The position numbers were made by a program, and so were the translations under genes. From Bacillota bacterium (GTDB lineage: Bacteria > Bacillota > UBA4882 > UBA8346): a stretch of 64,000 nucleotides of DNA. Of this stretch, positions 1 through 8,445 are shown piece by piece. The notes below the pieces were generated by a model. The model saw only the letters and a list, made by a program, of their open reading frames with translations, was not told the DNA's origin and did not search any database. The stretch spans positions 1-64,000 of the forward strand of contig JAFABB010000040.1 in the NCBI GenBank assembly GCA_023426245.1, in the 5' to 3' direction. Position 1 is the first letter of the stretch. Every line of letters begins with the position of its first letter.

Positions 1-141
1 TTTCTCCCTTGGGTGATTTCATTTCTCCAAACATTTTTTCCATTTCTCCCTTGGGTGATTTCATTTCTCCAAACCTTTTTTTTCATTTCTCCCTTGGGTG
101 ATTTCATTTCTCCAAACCTTTTTTTCATTTCTCCCTTGGGT
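1..141. repeat. Tandem repeat, four 42-43 bp units
   Basis: Units begin at 1, 43, 86 and 128. Each begins TTTCTCCCTTGGGTGATTTC and continues ATTTCTCCAAACC plus a T-run. The fourth unit is cut short by the IS left end at 147. The array runs off the left edge, so its full length is unknown. On the minus strand the units are open in two frames and give a 14-codon period with the motif EMKSPKGEMKK; the reading frame changes at the 43 bp unit. Each unit also contains GGAGAAATGAAA on the minus strand. No spacer diversity is present, so this is not a CRISPR array. Confidence 0.9.
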
Positions 142-210
142 GATTTTGATCTTCCCCCGATTTGCCAGACACTTGGTTAAGAGATAAAATATAACCAAGG
201 AGTTGAAGAC

Positions 211-537
211 ATGTCAAGTCGGGTATACAGTAAAGAATTTAAAGAACAAGCAGTGCTTTTAACCGAAACGAGTGGTAAAAAATTAAGCGAAATCGCTAAA
301 GATTTAGGAATCAGTACAAGTCTGCTTTGGCGTTGGAAAAAAGAATTCCGTGAAGCGGGGCCTCGAAGCTTTCCAGGCCAGGGTAACCGTCAACAAGGTA
401 CCGATTTGGAAGAAAAAGTTCGTCAGTTGCAACAAGAACTTCTTGACGTACAAATGGAGCGTGACATCTTAAAAAAAGCGCTGACTTTGAGGCTGTCTAA
501 AAAGCAATTCGAAATCAATAAGAAATACAATATATAG
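211..537 (+). CDS. IS3-family transposase OrfA (C-terminus replaced by inserted hairpin)
   Basis: The product is the DNA-binding half of an IS3-type transposase. Residues about 5-50 form the HTH_Tnp_1 domain (VYSKEFKEQAV, then LSEIAKDLGISTSLLWRWKK). Residues about 65-90 are a heptad-like coiled coil (EEKVRQLQQELLDVQMERD) ending in the family hallmark DILKKAL. A GAG-type site sits upstream of the ATG (AAGGAGTTGAAGAC). Codons after about 490 come from the inserted 114 bp hairpin, so the last 16 residues are foreign. The normal continuation (a Phe-Ser-Lys-like stretch) resumes after 604. The usual frameshift-fusion with OrfB is therefore broken. Confidence 0.85.
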   Translation: MSSRVYSKEFKEQAVLLTETSGKKLSEIAKDLGISTSLLWRWKKEFREAGPRSFPGQGNRQQGTDLEEKVRQLQQELLDVQMERDILKKALTLRLSKKQFEINKKYNI

Positions 538-604
538 CTTCAGCGAATAGGTCGGTTTCAATATATTGTATTTCTTTATCGTCAAATTTCCTTTTGGGAC
601 AGCC
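491..604. repeat. MITE-like hairpin inserted in the IS element
   Basis: The 114 bp element begins GGCTGTCTAAAAAG and ends CTTTTGGGACAGCC, which are near-perfect inverted repeats. An inner perfect 15 bp inverted repeat (AGAAATACAATATAT at 521-535 and its complement at 561-575) surrounds a 25 bp loop. It interrupts the coding path between OrfA and OrfB. Its ends match hairpins elsewhere in this window (1557-1653, 26037-26102, 51039-51077), which points to a dispersed family. It has no coding capacity, so any movement would need a transposase from elsewhere. Confidence 0.75.
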
Positions 605-1496
605 CCGCCTTCTCAAAACCCCAGAAATGAAATATAGGGTTATCCACGAGATTGCTAAAGAAACTAAACTCTATAGCATTCAGAAGATGTGCCGCTACCT
701 TAAAGTCTCGCGGAGTGGTTATTATCAGTGGTGTCAAAGAGATGAAAGCCCAAGAAAAAAAAGATCGCCAATTGAAAGAACAAATCTTGGCTATTTATAA
801 AAAGCATAATAAACATTATGGGAGCCCTCGAATTTGTGATGAACTACATGACATGGGCATTCGGTGCAGTAAAAAACGAATCGAACGATTGATGCAAGAA
901 CTAGGAATAAAAGCCCGATTTAAGCGGCAGTTTAGGATTACAACCAATTCTAATCATAATTATCCAGTTGCTACTAACCTTTTAAATCGGCAATTCCAGG
1001 TTGATGCGCCCAATCGAGTATGGGTAGCTGATATAACCTATATCGTACTTTTGAAGGCTGATTATACCTGGCTGCGGTCATGGATTTGTTCTCTAGAAAA
1101 ATCATTGGATGGTCTATGTCAAATACTATCGATACCAAATTGTCAGTTGCTGCATTAAAAATGGCTATTTATCGTCGCAAGCCTTTAAAAGGGTTATTAC
1201 ATCATTCTGATCGTGGTGTTCAATATGCGAGTTCAGCTTATCAGAATGTTTTAAAAGAGAATCATATAGTTTGTTCAATGAGTCGTAAAGGTAACTGCTG
1301 GGATAATGCCTCAATGGAAATCTTCTTTAGCACTTTAAAAACCGAATGTATTGATGGGAAAATATATCTATCTAGAGTTCAAGCTAAACGTGAAATCTTC
1401 GAGTATATTGAGATTTATTACAATCGAAAACGTCGGCACACTTCAATTGGATCGATGGCCTCGGAAAATTTCGAGAATCAAAGAAAAGTCGCTTAA
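605..1496 (+). pseudogene. IS3-family transposase OrfB, frameshifted
   Basis: The reading path is split in three. It starts in one frame (MCRYLKVSRSGYYQW) and shifts at a run of eight A (755-762). It continues as HYGSPRICDEL and VWVADITYI, then shifts back near 1045-1055, where an in-frame TGA at 1059-1061 also replaces the usual Trp. It ends with MDLFSRKIIGWSMS, HHSDRGVQYAS and NCWDNASMEIFFSTLK. The catalytic Asp (ADITY), Asp (HSDRG) and Glu (MEIFF) are all present, so decay is recent. The 8-A run could also be a sequencing error, but the TGA and the second shift argue for a real pseudogene. Confidence 0.85.
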
Positions 1497-1556
1497 CTTG
1501 GTGTCTATTTTTCCGGGGGAAGCCCAATATCGCTTTTGAACTTAGCGTAAAAAAAT

Positions 1557-1653
1557 GAAGCTATCCAAAAGTAGGTCGCCGATGAGATACCATGAATATG
1601 GTCTCAATAAATCAGTATCATTATCGCGCGAATTTTGCTTTTGGGATAGCTTC
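1557..1653. repeat. Hairpin repeat, same family as 491-604
   Basis: Arms GAAGCTATCCAAAAG (1557-1571) and CTTTTGGGATAGCTTC (1638-1653) are inverted repeats. A second short palindrome (GAGATACC..GGTCTC) lies inside. The element sits just beyond the stop of the minus-strand operon ending at 1667, so in RNA it would also serve as a terminator-like stem. Confidence 0.65.
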
Positions 1654-1666
1654 CTTAAGGATCTCT

Positions 1667-2545
1667 TTATAACACATCATTCCCCATAATGGAAACAATC
1701 CGATCCAATGTTTTATGAGCGCTTTCGATTTTGGGGCGGCAATGCGTTTCGATAGAGATAAATCCGTTATAACCGTTTTCCTTCAAAGCTTTCAACTGGT
1801 TTTCCCAATTAATTTCACCCCTGACTACATATTGCATGGCTCCGGTCTTTTGGTCTACGATGGCGTCCTTAAAATGAACATGTCCGACTATGTCCTTAAT
1901 GACTTTATAACCGTCAGGATATGGAACTTCATGTGCAAAATATGAGTTTCCCGGATCCCAGTTGAGTTTTAAATTTTTACTGCCGACTTTTTCTATAAGT
2001 GCGCGGACATTTTCAGCCGTATCGCCCCAACAAATATGTTCGTTTTCGAGTACCAGCGTTATCTCAGCCTCCTCAGCCAATTTTACTGCTTTTTTCAGGT
2101 AATCGACAACCAATTGTGGGCAGTTTCCATCCGTTGCTCCTTCCGGCTTGTTAAAACTGAACACCAATATATTTGGAACACCAAGCTTTTTAGCCAGTTC
2201 TATTGTCTTCGGGAGAAGCTCGTACAAATGCCGTTCCGCCGTTTCCTTTTGCTCCTGGGCCTGATAAAACTCCACTTCATCCTGCCATTTTAAAACAGTA
2301 TACCCTTCGAAAACAGGCCTCGGAAGGGGAATTTTAAAAAGGCCGGGCGATAAAGCCACCACTTTGACGCTAAAATTGCGCACCATCTTCAGAAGATGGT
2401 CTTCCCAGTAAGGTGAAAGGCTACCCACTCGCTGATTGCCCACACCCCTCAGTTCCACATTTTTCATTCCCCAACTTGTCGCAATTTCCAGTGCAGTTTC
2501 CAAATCACTACTTATTTCATCGGTAACCACAGATACCTTAATCAA
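1667..2545 (-). CDS. Sugar phosphate isomerase/epimerase family protein (TIM barrel)
   Basis: The 292-residue protein has the xylose-isomerase-like TIM-barrel fold (AP endonuclease 2 superfamily). Visible signatures are the N-terminal strand with ALEIATSWGMKNVELRG, the metal-site strand LVLENEH, LNWDPGNSYF, then VGHVHFKDA and the closing GFISIETH. These Glu, Asp and His residues normally bind a divalent metal and a sugar. I chose the TTG at 2545 because GAGGTG lies six bases before it; a GTG three codons upstream overlaps that site. It is the last gene of the operon, 39 bp behind the similar gene at 2585-3475. Substrate unknown: members include inosose dehydratases, epimerases and C-glycoside-cleaving enzymes. 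Confidence 0.8.
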   Translation of the reverse strand: MIKVSVVTDEISSDLETALEIATSWGMKNVELRGVGNQRVGSLSPYWEDHLLKMVRNFSVKVVALSPGLFKIPLPRPVFEGYTVLKWQDEVEFYQAQEQKETAERHLYELLPKTIELAKKLGVPNILVFSFNKPEGATDGNCPQLVVDYLKKAVKLAEEAEITLVLENEHICWGDTAENVRALIEKVGSKNLKLNWDPGNSYFAHEVPYPDGYKVIKDIVGHVHFKDAIVDQKTGAMQYVVRGEINWENQLKALKENGYNGFISIETHCRPKIESAHKTLDRIVSIMGNDVL

Positions 2546-2584
2546 AGCGATCACCTCTTCAACAGCGAATCAATTTATTTGTTT

Positions 2585-3475
2585 TCACTTAAGCAAATTC
2601 AAAATATTTTTAAGATAATCCGCTCCTTTTTTCATGCCCTGTGCGGCAAGGGGAAGATCATCCGGATGCCACCTTCGCTCATACTCAAGCGAAAGATAGC
2701 CGTCATAACCGACTTCCATTAACTGCTTAATAATTTCCGGCCATGGAATTATACCTTCGCCAGGAATCCTGGAACGGACCGTCCTTTCCTCCTCGGACAC
2801 ATGAGTAACGTCACTGGCTTTAAATTCAGCGTGAGCATCCTTAAAAACAAGATCTTTGACATGAACATAAGCAATATTCTCACCTTGGATCCGGATAGCT
2901 TCCTTGAAACCTTCACCTTTAATAAAGGCCAAATTCGCTTGGTCATAAAGGATTTTAACAGCCGGATGATTAATTTCTGCAATAATGGATTGAGTCTTTT
3001 CAGCTGTAGTGGTCATCGTATTAAAATGATTCTCGACCACAAGGCAGACATCATTTTTTTGAGCCTCGTCTCCCAGATTTCTAAGGGACTCCACCAGTAC
3101 CCTACGTTTCTCGCCAATATTTTCGCTATCTTCCGCCAATAAGGTGCCGCCGTAAATTCTTATATTATGGGATTCAAAAACCGACGCGATCTGAATACAA
3201 TTCCTAATCTCCCGGATGGACTTGTCTCTTTTTAATTTACTCAATGCATTGAAATCGCTGGCATACGGCGTAATACACGACACCACCAGGCCCGCTTTCT
3301 CAACCATTCTTTTAATAGCGCGTGCTTCATCCGGAGAAATCTCTGATGAAAAACCGCTTTGATACCCATCCTGACAAACAATTTCGACAGCGTCCATCCC
3401 GATTTTTGAAAAAAGTTCAACCGCCTGGCCTATGCTCAGCTCGGGAGTTCCCATGGTATGACCGGCAATTTTCAT
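2585..3475 (-). CDS. Sugar phosphate isomerase/epimerase family protein (second TIM barrel)
   Basis: This is a 296-residue xylose-isomerase-like TIM barrel, a distant paralogue of its downstream neighbour. Features in order are IGMDAVEIVCQDGY, a barrel strand with VVENHF (metal Glu), KILYDQANLAF (metal Asp), IAYVHVKDLVF (His/Lys loop), IPGEGIIPW and the final GYLSLEYERRW (metal Glu). AAGGAGGAAATACCT precedes the ATG. It lies 20 bp after the Gfo/Idh oxidoreductase gene. A Gfo/Idh enzyme next to two TIM barrels recurs in inositol and in oxidation-elimination deglycosylation pathways, so a joint role on an oxidised sugar is likely. The exact reaction cannot be told from sequence. Confidence 0.8.
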   Translation of the reverse strand: MKIAGHTMGTPELSIGQAVELFSKIGMDAVEIVCQDGYQSGFSSEISPDEARAIKRMVEKAGLVVSCITPYASDFNALSKLKRDKSIREIRNCIQIASVFESHNIRIYGGTLLAEDSENIGEKRRVLVESLRNLGDEAQKNDVCLVVENHFNTMTTTAEKTQSIIAEINHPAVKILYDQANLAFIKGEGFKEAIRIQGENIAYVHVKDLVFKDAHAEFKASDVTHVSEEERTVRSRIPGEGIIPWPEIIKQLMEVGYDGYLSLEYERRWHPDDLPLAAQGMKKGADYLKNILNLLK

Positions 3476-3495
3476 AGGTATTTCCTCCTTCTTCT

Positions 3496-4440
3496 TTATT
3501 CAATCCCAGGAAGACCGGCGGTTTTCAGAATGCGATCCATTAATAAATGTGTCTTATACGCATCCTTCGCCGATGTGAGAGGTTCGCGCCTAGTCCTAAC
3601 ACAGTCAATAAAATGTTCGGCTTCCGGGAAAAAGCCCATTTTATCCTCAACTCTGGCCCAACCCAATGCCAGCGGAGTCTGTGAAATTCTTTCTTCGGAT
3701 TCCGGCGATATAATGCTAATGGTATCGGGACTGTCCACAATGACTGATTTTTTAGAGCCGTAAAGCTCCAGATGTTCGGTCCATTGACCGGCGCCCCGGT
3801 TGGCAATCAGCATTCCGATACTTCCCGAATCAAATTTGATCTGGGCGGTACAGGTATTTTCATAATCAATGTCTTCATATTGCGCATGTGCTTCCACCGA
3901 TACGGCTTCCCCGCAAAACCAACGCATCAGATCAACCATATGAATGGCATTTTCCAAGGTTGCCCGATACTCGGTCCCATTACGACTTTTTTCAGCCAGG
4001 CATACATCGGGATGTTTCCCCGCATAAACTTCTTTGGCTTTACGGTAAACCGGCGCATAACGCCGGTTAAAGCCGACCATCATAATTTTGCCGCTATCTT
4101 CCGTCGCATTGACCATCTTTTCACATTCTTGGAGCGTCATCGCCATCGGCTTTTCGCAAAATATGTCAATTTTGTTTTTAAGAAGGCCCATCACATATTC
4201 CGTATGATATTTCTTGGGTGTCATTACAAAAGCGCAATCCATTCCGACCTTCAGGAAGTCCTCAAAAGTCGAACACAGATTGGCAATATTATACATTGCG
4301 GCGGCCTTCGCGAGTGACTCTTTGCTCTGATCCAACGCGGCGACGATTTCAATATCCTTCATCCTCGCCAACGACGGCAATTCGGCAATATTAGCGATGG
4401 AGCCTAATCCAATAACACCTACTTTTACCTTTTCATCCAT
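3496..4440 (-). CDS. Gfo/Idh/MocA family NAD(P)-dependent oxidoreductase
   Basis: The 314-residue protein has an N-terminal Rossmann fold (VGVIGLGSIANIAELP) and the family motif CEKPMAMT near residue 95, whose Lys is catalytic. GFNRRYAP and HMVDLMRWFCGE follow in the C-terminal alpha/beta domain, with the HxxD-type His and Asp of the active site. These enzymes oxidise or reduce a sugar hydroxyl, often at C1, C3 or on inositol, with a nicotinamide cofactor. The gene lies between the DapA-family gene (51 bp upstream) and the two TIM-barrel genes. The ribosome binding site (GGAGAGCGATAGG) is mediocre. Substrate unknown; a 3-keto-forming glycoside or nucleoside oxidase is one option. Confidence 0.85.
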   Translation of the reverse strand: MDEKVKVGVIGLGSIANIAELPSLARMKDIEIVAALDQSKESLAKAAAMYNIANLCSTFEDFLKVGMDCAFVMTPKKYHTEYVMGLLKNKIDIFCEKPMAMTLQECEKMVNATEDSGKIMMVGFNRRYAPVYRKAKEVYAGKHPDVCLAEKSRNGTEYRATLENAIHMVDLMRWFCGEAVSVEAHAQYEDIDYENTCTAQIKFDSGSIGMLIANRGAGQWTEHLELYGSKKSVIVDSPDTISIISPESEERISQTPLALGWARVEDKMGFFPEAEHFIDCVRTRREPLTSAKDAYKTHLLMDRILKTAGLPGIE

Positions 4441-4491
4441 TGCCTATCGCTCTCCATTTCACCTGATTTTACTTTCCTTATCCAAAAGGTA

Positions 4492-5376
4492 CTATTGATA
4501 TTTTTCTACAATCTGCATCAAGCTTCGAGCTTCTTGCGCCGTTAGCGACCTGAAAGGAGTCCTGCAAAGATCGGTGGCTATCACACCGATCTCTTTCAGA
4601 TAGGTTTTCAACAGCGGTATGCCCGGGAATGCCGCTAAAGCCTTATCCGTATCGAAGATTTTAAGTTGGTATTCTCGAGCTGCAGGAATATCGTTTTTAC
4701 GATAAGCTTCCCATAGTCCAGTGAATAACCGGGGGAATACCGCTACCGGCCCAGATACCGTCCCGGCGGCGCCCAACGCCAGAGCCGGCAAAACAAGCCG
4801 GTCGCAACCGATAAGCGCGCTAAAAGACGGGTCCAACTTGAGGTATTCGCCAAGCCTCAACAAGTTGGGAAAACTGTATTTTATCCCAACAATATTGGGT
4901 GCGCCTTTCCGAATCCTGTCGACAAGTTCCGGCAAAAGATCATTATTGGTATAAATCGGAATATTATAGATATAAGCCGGTAGATCTGGTACGGAGTGCG
5001 CCACCGCCATGTAATAATCGAATATGGCTTGATCATCTTGGGCAAAAAAATAGGGAGCCATTATTCCAACGCCGTCGGCGCCGGCGGATGCGGCATGTTT
5101 AGCAAGTTCAACCGTATTTTCAGTATTGGACGCCCCACACTGAATGACCACCGGTATTTGTCCGCTTATTTCATTGATAACGACTTCCGTTATCTTTTTT
5201 CTTTCCTCAACGCTCAAGAGAATGCCTTCACCGTTGGTACCTGATGGAAACATTCCATTGATCTTATGCTCAACCAGATATCGGCAAACCGCCCGAAGTG
5301 ATTTGATATCCACTTCATTCTCCTTCGTAAAAGGAGTTATACTGGCACATATCATTCCTTGTAATAATTGATCCAT
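4492..5376 (-). CDS. Dihydrodipicolinate synthase (DapA/NanA) family aldolase or dehydratase
   Basis: This 294-residue TIM barrel belongs to the class I aldolase family of DapA, N-acetylneuraminate lyase and keto-deoxy sugar acid enzymes. The pyruvate-binding motif is GTNGEG (usually GTTGE). The catalytic Tyr is in YIYNIP and the Schiff-base Lys is in IVGIKYSF. GGAGGTG precedes the ATG. Family members cleave or dehydrate 2-keto-3-deoxy acids, so this enzyme may release pyruvate or a similar keto acid late in the pathway. Lysine biosynthesis is unlikely because no other lysine gene is near and the operon is catabolic in character. Confidence 0.82.
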   Translation of the reverse strand: MDQLLQGMICASITPFTKENEVDIKSLRAVCRYLVEHKINGMFPSGTNGEGILLSVEERKKITEVVINEISGQIPVVIQCGASNTENTVELAKHAASAGADGVGIMAPYFFAQDDQAIFDYYMAVAHSVPDLPAYIYNIPIYTNNDLLPELVDRIRKGAPNIVGIKYSFPNLLRLGEYLKLDPSFSALIGCDRLVLPALALGAAGTVSGPVAVFPRLFTGLWEAYRKNDIPAAREYQLKIFDTDKALAAFPGIPLLKTYLKEIGVIATDLCRTPFRSLTAQEARSLMQIVEKYQ

Positions 5377-5392
5377 TCAAAATGCACCTCCA

Positions 5393-6553
5393 TTAAACTC
5401 TAGGATTCATTACGATAACATTCCGTTTCGGACAAACCTGGGAGCACAATCCACATCCATCACAGAGAGCGGGGTCAATCTCCGGAACCTCGCCTTTGAA
5501 TGAAAGGGCTCCATATATACAAACAGGCGCACAACGACGGCAATGCGTACATTCACTATCATTAACCCTGGCTACATATTTTTTGGAACGGTCGGCCGCA
5601 TCCAATGATAAAAAGTTTTGAACTGCTCTTCCCCGTAACGCCGCAAGGGAAGAAACATTTTCTTTTTCCAAGTAATTTTCAATTCCCTGAAGGATCTCTT
5701 GAACAACCTGAAATCCCTTTAAATAAATCAATGTCCCAATTTGAACGGTACTGGCGCCGGCCAATAAATATTTAATCACATCTTCCCAACGGGTAACGCC
5801 GCCGCTTGCACTCACTGGAATTGTCAAATGTTTTGCAGCTTCAATGAGCCATCGCAGATTTGACTGAATCACCCACGGTCCTCCGTGTCCTGCAACCCCG
5901 CCGTGAAGAATGGGCCGTTGTTGCTCAATATCAATATCAATACCGGTCATGCGATTAAACATAATCACTCCATCGGCTCCGGCTTCTTGAAGTTTGAGTG
6001 CAGTACGTGCCGGATTACTTAGCTGGAGGCTTAATTTTATAGATACAGGAATTTTAACAGCGTTTTTAACTTGTTTCAAAACATCCACCGCGATGGAGTC
6101 GAGATCAATTCCTTCCCGCAAAAACATCCCGATAGGACATGAAGGGACCAACTCAAGCGCATCAGCGCCCGCTTCTGCAGCACATTTTGAATAACTGACC
6201 CAGTTTTCAATACTTACACAATTTATACTGGCGATTGTAGGAATATTGATTGCCTCTTTCACTCGCCGAATTTCATTGGCATATTCCTCAATTCCATATT
6301 CATAAGCTTGTTCATACGAATAAAATGTGTCCGCAGAAAACCCTGGAATTCCATTACGGATATATGCAAATCGGGGAAACGGGTTGTAACGGTGAACAAC
6401 TTCTTCCTGAATTGACTTCAGTACCACCGCCGCAAAGCCGGCGTCTTCCGCCCGTTTGGCATGTTCGACGTCTTTTGTGGTTCCTGCCGAGGCCGCCAAT
6501 AAAGGGTTTTTTAATTTCAATGATTGATAATTACTTTCAAGCCGATTACCCAT
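5393..6553 (-). CDS. PreA-like dihydropyrimidine/dihydroorotate dehydrogenase with C-terminal 2[4Fe-4S] ferredoxin
   Basis: The 386-residue protein joins an FMN-binding TIM barrel of the dihydroorotate dehydrogenase class (LKNPLLAASAGTTKD, then INCVSIENWVSYSK, PVSIKLS, SASGGVTRWEDV, AGASTVQIGT) to a ferredoxin tail. The tail motifs are CTHCRRCAPVC and CDGCGLCSQVC. This is the layout of PreA, the catalytic half of NAD-dependent dihydropyrimidine dehydrogenase; a PreT partner is not seen. The start at 6553 has GGGAGGA just upstream, whereas a longer reading would overlap the ABC ATPase gene. In this operon it may reduce or oxidise the ring part of the substrate or hand electrons to ferredoxin. 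The pyrimidine assignment is inference. Confidence 0.78.
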   Translation of the reverse strand: MGNRLESNYQSLKLKNPLLAASAGTTKDVEHAKRAEDAGFAAVVLKSIQEEVVHRYNPFPRFAYIRNGIPGFSADTFYSYEQAYEYGIEEYANEIRRVKEAINIPTIASINCVSIENWVSYSKCAAEAGADALELVPSCPIGMFLREGIDLDSIAVDVLKQVKNAVKIPVSIKLSLQLSNPARTALKLQEAGADGVIMFNRMTGIDIDIEQQRPILHGGVAGHGGPWVIQSNLRWLIEAAKHLTIPVSASGGVTRWEDVIKYLLAGASTVQIGTLIYLKGFQVVQEILQGIENYLEKENVSSLAALRGRAVQNFLSLDAADRSKKYVARVNDSECTHCRRCAPVCIYGALSFKGEVPEIDPALCDGCGLCSQVCPKRNVIVMNPRV

Positions 6554-6569
6554 ATCAATATCCTCCCGT

Positions 6570-7334
6570 CTATTCACGCAAAATTCCCATTTCCAAGAAT
6601 ATGCCTGTAATTTTCTTCTTATATTCAATAAACTCTTCTGTTTCGGTAATCCGCAGCCTTCTGGGGCGGGGCAAGTCAATTGTAAACTCGGCATGAATCT
6701 TGCCGGGACGTGGTGACATTACGATTACCCGATCCGACAACAATATTGCTTCATTGATGTCATGGGTTACAAAAAGTACGGTATTTTTCTTTTCCAGCCA
6801 GATTCGTTCCAAATCAATCCGAATCTGTTCCCGGGTCAAAGCATCCAACGCTCCAAATGGCTCATCCATCATCAAAATTTCCGGGTCGTGAACCAATGCT
6901 CGACAAATTGCAACCCGTTGTTGCATGCCACCAGAAAGTTCATGCGGATATTTATTTTCAAAACCCTTTAATCCAACTAGTTCAATAAGGGCCTCCGCTT
7001 TGGCTTGCAACATTCCCCTGTCAATATTTCTAAACTCGCCTTGAATCAATATATTTGAAAGAACTGTACGCCACTCAAGCAATAAATGATCTTGAAATAC
7101 AAAGCCTACATTTTGTAAAGGCTTAGAAATACTTTGACTATGAAGGCAAACATTCCCGGTAGTTTGAGGAACAAGACGAGCGGCAATAAGTAGTAAAGTA
7201 CTTTTACCACATCCGCTCGGGCCTAAAATCGAGATAAATTCCCCATTCTTCACATCAATATTGATATCACTCAATGCCTCAATTGGACCGGTCGCTGACG
7301 GATAACACATACAGATATTCTGGAATTGTAACAT
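6570..7334 (-). CDS. ABC transporter ATP-binding protein, NitT/TauT (SsuB) class
   Basis: The 254-residue ATPase energises the importer encoded by the next two genes. Walker A is GPSGCGKST, the Q-loop lies in VFQDHLLLEW, the signature is LSGGMQQR, Walker B is ILMMDEPFGALD and the switch His is in FVTHD. PRPGK near residue 215 is typical of the nitrate/sulfonate/taurine/thiamine-precursor class. I took the ATG at 7334, preceded by AAGGTG, over one eight codons upstream. The gene ends 16 bp before the PreA-like gene. The class imports small polar or ring compounds, not free pentoses. Confidence 0.88.
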   Translation of the reverse strand: MLQFQNICMCYPSATGPIEALSDINIDVKNGEFISILGPSGCGKSTLLLIAARLVPQTTGNVCLHSQSISKPLQNVGFVFQDHLLLEWRTVLSNILIQGEFRNIDRGMLQAKAEALIELVGLKGFENKYPHELSGGMQQRVAICRALVHDPEILMMDEPFGALDALTREQIRIDLERIWLEKKNTVLFVTHDINEAILLSDRVIVMSPRPGKIHAEFTIDLPRPRRLRITETEEFIEYKKKITGIFLEMGILRE

Positions 7335-7408
7335 TACATTCACCTTCCCCTTTAACAAGGCGGGATATTTTGCTTTACCAAATACCCCGCTGTCTATTAA
7401 GTATAAAG

Positions 7409-8395
7409 CTATTTATTCGGCAGTTTGCTCGGCAAAGTTTCATCGGTATAAAAGTCGGAAGGCTTAAACTTACTATCAAGGCCGCGATATTTTACCATCA
7501 GGTCAACGGTATTTACCCAATCCGCTTCAGTCGCCTTACCTAATTCGTTTGAATTTTTTGAAAACAGGCAGGATACTGCAACCTTAAGTCCTTCCAAAGC
7601 CGAACTCTCTTCTAAGGTTGGAATATACTGTTTCTCAATCGCAATAGCCGACTTCATATTTTTACGCGCTTCATTCCAACCTTGCAAAGTAGCTGCTAAA
7701 AACCGTCTAACTTGTCCCGGGTTCTTCTTAATGGTTTCATCATTGGCAATCAATGATAAACCAATTGTCGGCACGCCATAATCGGAGAAACGCAAAACTT
7801 TAACATTCAAGCCTTTTTGCCTTAATAATACCGCTTGATCGTCTTCCCCGCCTAAAATCGCGTCAATTTGACCATTCATCAACGCCATGGATTTAGCATT
7901 GGCATCCATGGATATATAATTAATCTTTTTTTCATTCAACCCATTCGCTACTACAAAAGCCGGGAACAATTGTGATAGAGCATCTCCTTGGGTAATTCCA
8001 AGCCGTTTGCCCTCCAAATCCTTAGGAGAGTCGATTTTATTTTCCGCAAGTGTTACGACTGCAAAAGCATTGATTTGGTATATGGGGCTAATAATCCTTA
8101 CCGGCATACCTTGGGTAATCGCTACAATCGCAGTGCCGGAATCTGTAAATCCGAAGGTATCCGACCTATTGCCGATTAATTTTACCGTAGTAGCCGATCC
8201 GGTTCCTTCAACGATATCGACATTAAGATTTTGCTTAGCATAATATCCTTTCTTTAAAGCCATGTAAAATGGAGCATGAAGTCCTGCTGCCACATAATTC
8301 AATCGTAAGGTAACTTTTTCGGCGCTCATCACATTAGGAGCTATTGTAACGACTACCATCACTAGACAAAAAAGTAATACGGATGCACGTTTCAT
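7409..8395 (-). CDS. ABC transporter substrate-binding protein, NMT1/THI5-like
   Basis: The 328-residue secreted binding protein begins with a signal peptide (MKR, then a hydrophobic stretch ending near NVMSA). There is no lipobox Cys. The mature part shows the NMT1/THI5 or SsuA fold: LRLNYVAAGLHAPFYMALKKG, QNLNVDIVEGTGS, DTFGFTDSG, GKRLGITQGD. This fold serves pyrimidine precursors, sulfonates, nitrate and riboflavin, so a heterocyclic or riboside ligand is plausible. GGGAGGATATGAA precedes the start. It lies between the permease and ATPase genes with 50 bp gaps. The ligand cannot be read from the sequence. Confidence 0.85.
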   Translation of the reverse strand: MKRASVLLFCLVMVVVTIAPNVMSAEKVTLRLNYVAAGLHAPFYMALKKGYYAKQNLNVDIVEGTGSATTVKLIGNRSDTFGFTDSGTAIVAITQGMPVRIISPIYQINAFAVVTLAENKIDSPKDLEGKRLGITQGDALSQLFPAFVVANGLNEKKINYISMDANAKSMALMNGQIDAILGGEDDQAVLLRQKGLNVKVLRFSDYGVPTIGLSLIANDETIKKNPGQVRRFLAATLQGWNEARKNMKSAIAIEKQYIPTLEESSALEGLKVAVSCLFSKNSNELGKATEADWVNTVDLMVKYRGLDSKFKPSDFYTDETLPSKLPNK

Positions 8396-8445
8396 TTCAT
8401 ATCCTCCCTTTTATTAATTAGTCTAAATGCCTATAAGAATGACTC

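Larger units (their letters stand above)
147..1526 (+). mobile_element. IS3-family insertion sequence, inactivated
   Basis: Ends are imperfect 35 bp inverted repeats (147-181 and 1492-1526). Both start TG at the outer edge and share the blocks CTTCCCCCG, AGACAC and GTTAAG (23 of 35 positions by eye). The interior carries an orfA with a helix-turn-helix and leucine-zipper-like tail and an orfB with the DDE integrase fold, as in IS3-family elements. No target duplication is obvious (the left flank ends GATTT, the right starts ATATC). A hairpin element sits at the orfA/orfB junction and orfB has frameshifts and a stop, so the copy should not move by itself. Confidence 0.88.

Noticed and set aside
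1..141. CRISPR array
   Set aside because: The units are contiguous with no variable spacers and no cas genes are nearby.
755..762. Programmed frameshift site in the A8 run of the transposase
   Set aside because: IS3 frameshifting occurs at the orfA/orfB junction, not within orfB after the YYQW motif; a mutation or read error is more likely.
4492..5376. Housekeeping dapA for lysine synthesis
   Set aside because: It is embedded in a catabolic operon and has the GTNGEG variant; no lysine genes adjoin it.
6554..6694. 47-residue N-terminal extension of the PreA-like protein
   Set aside because: It lies within the ABC ATPase gene in another frame, while a strong ribosome binding site stands before the ATG at 6553.
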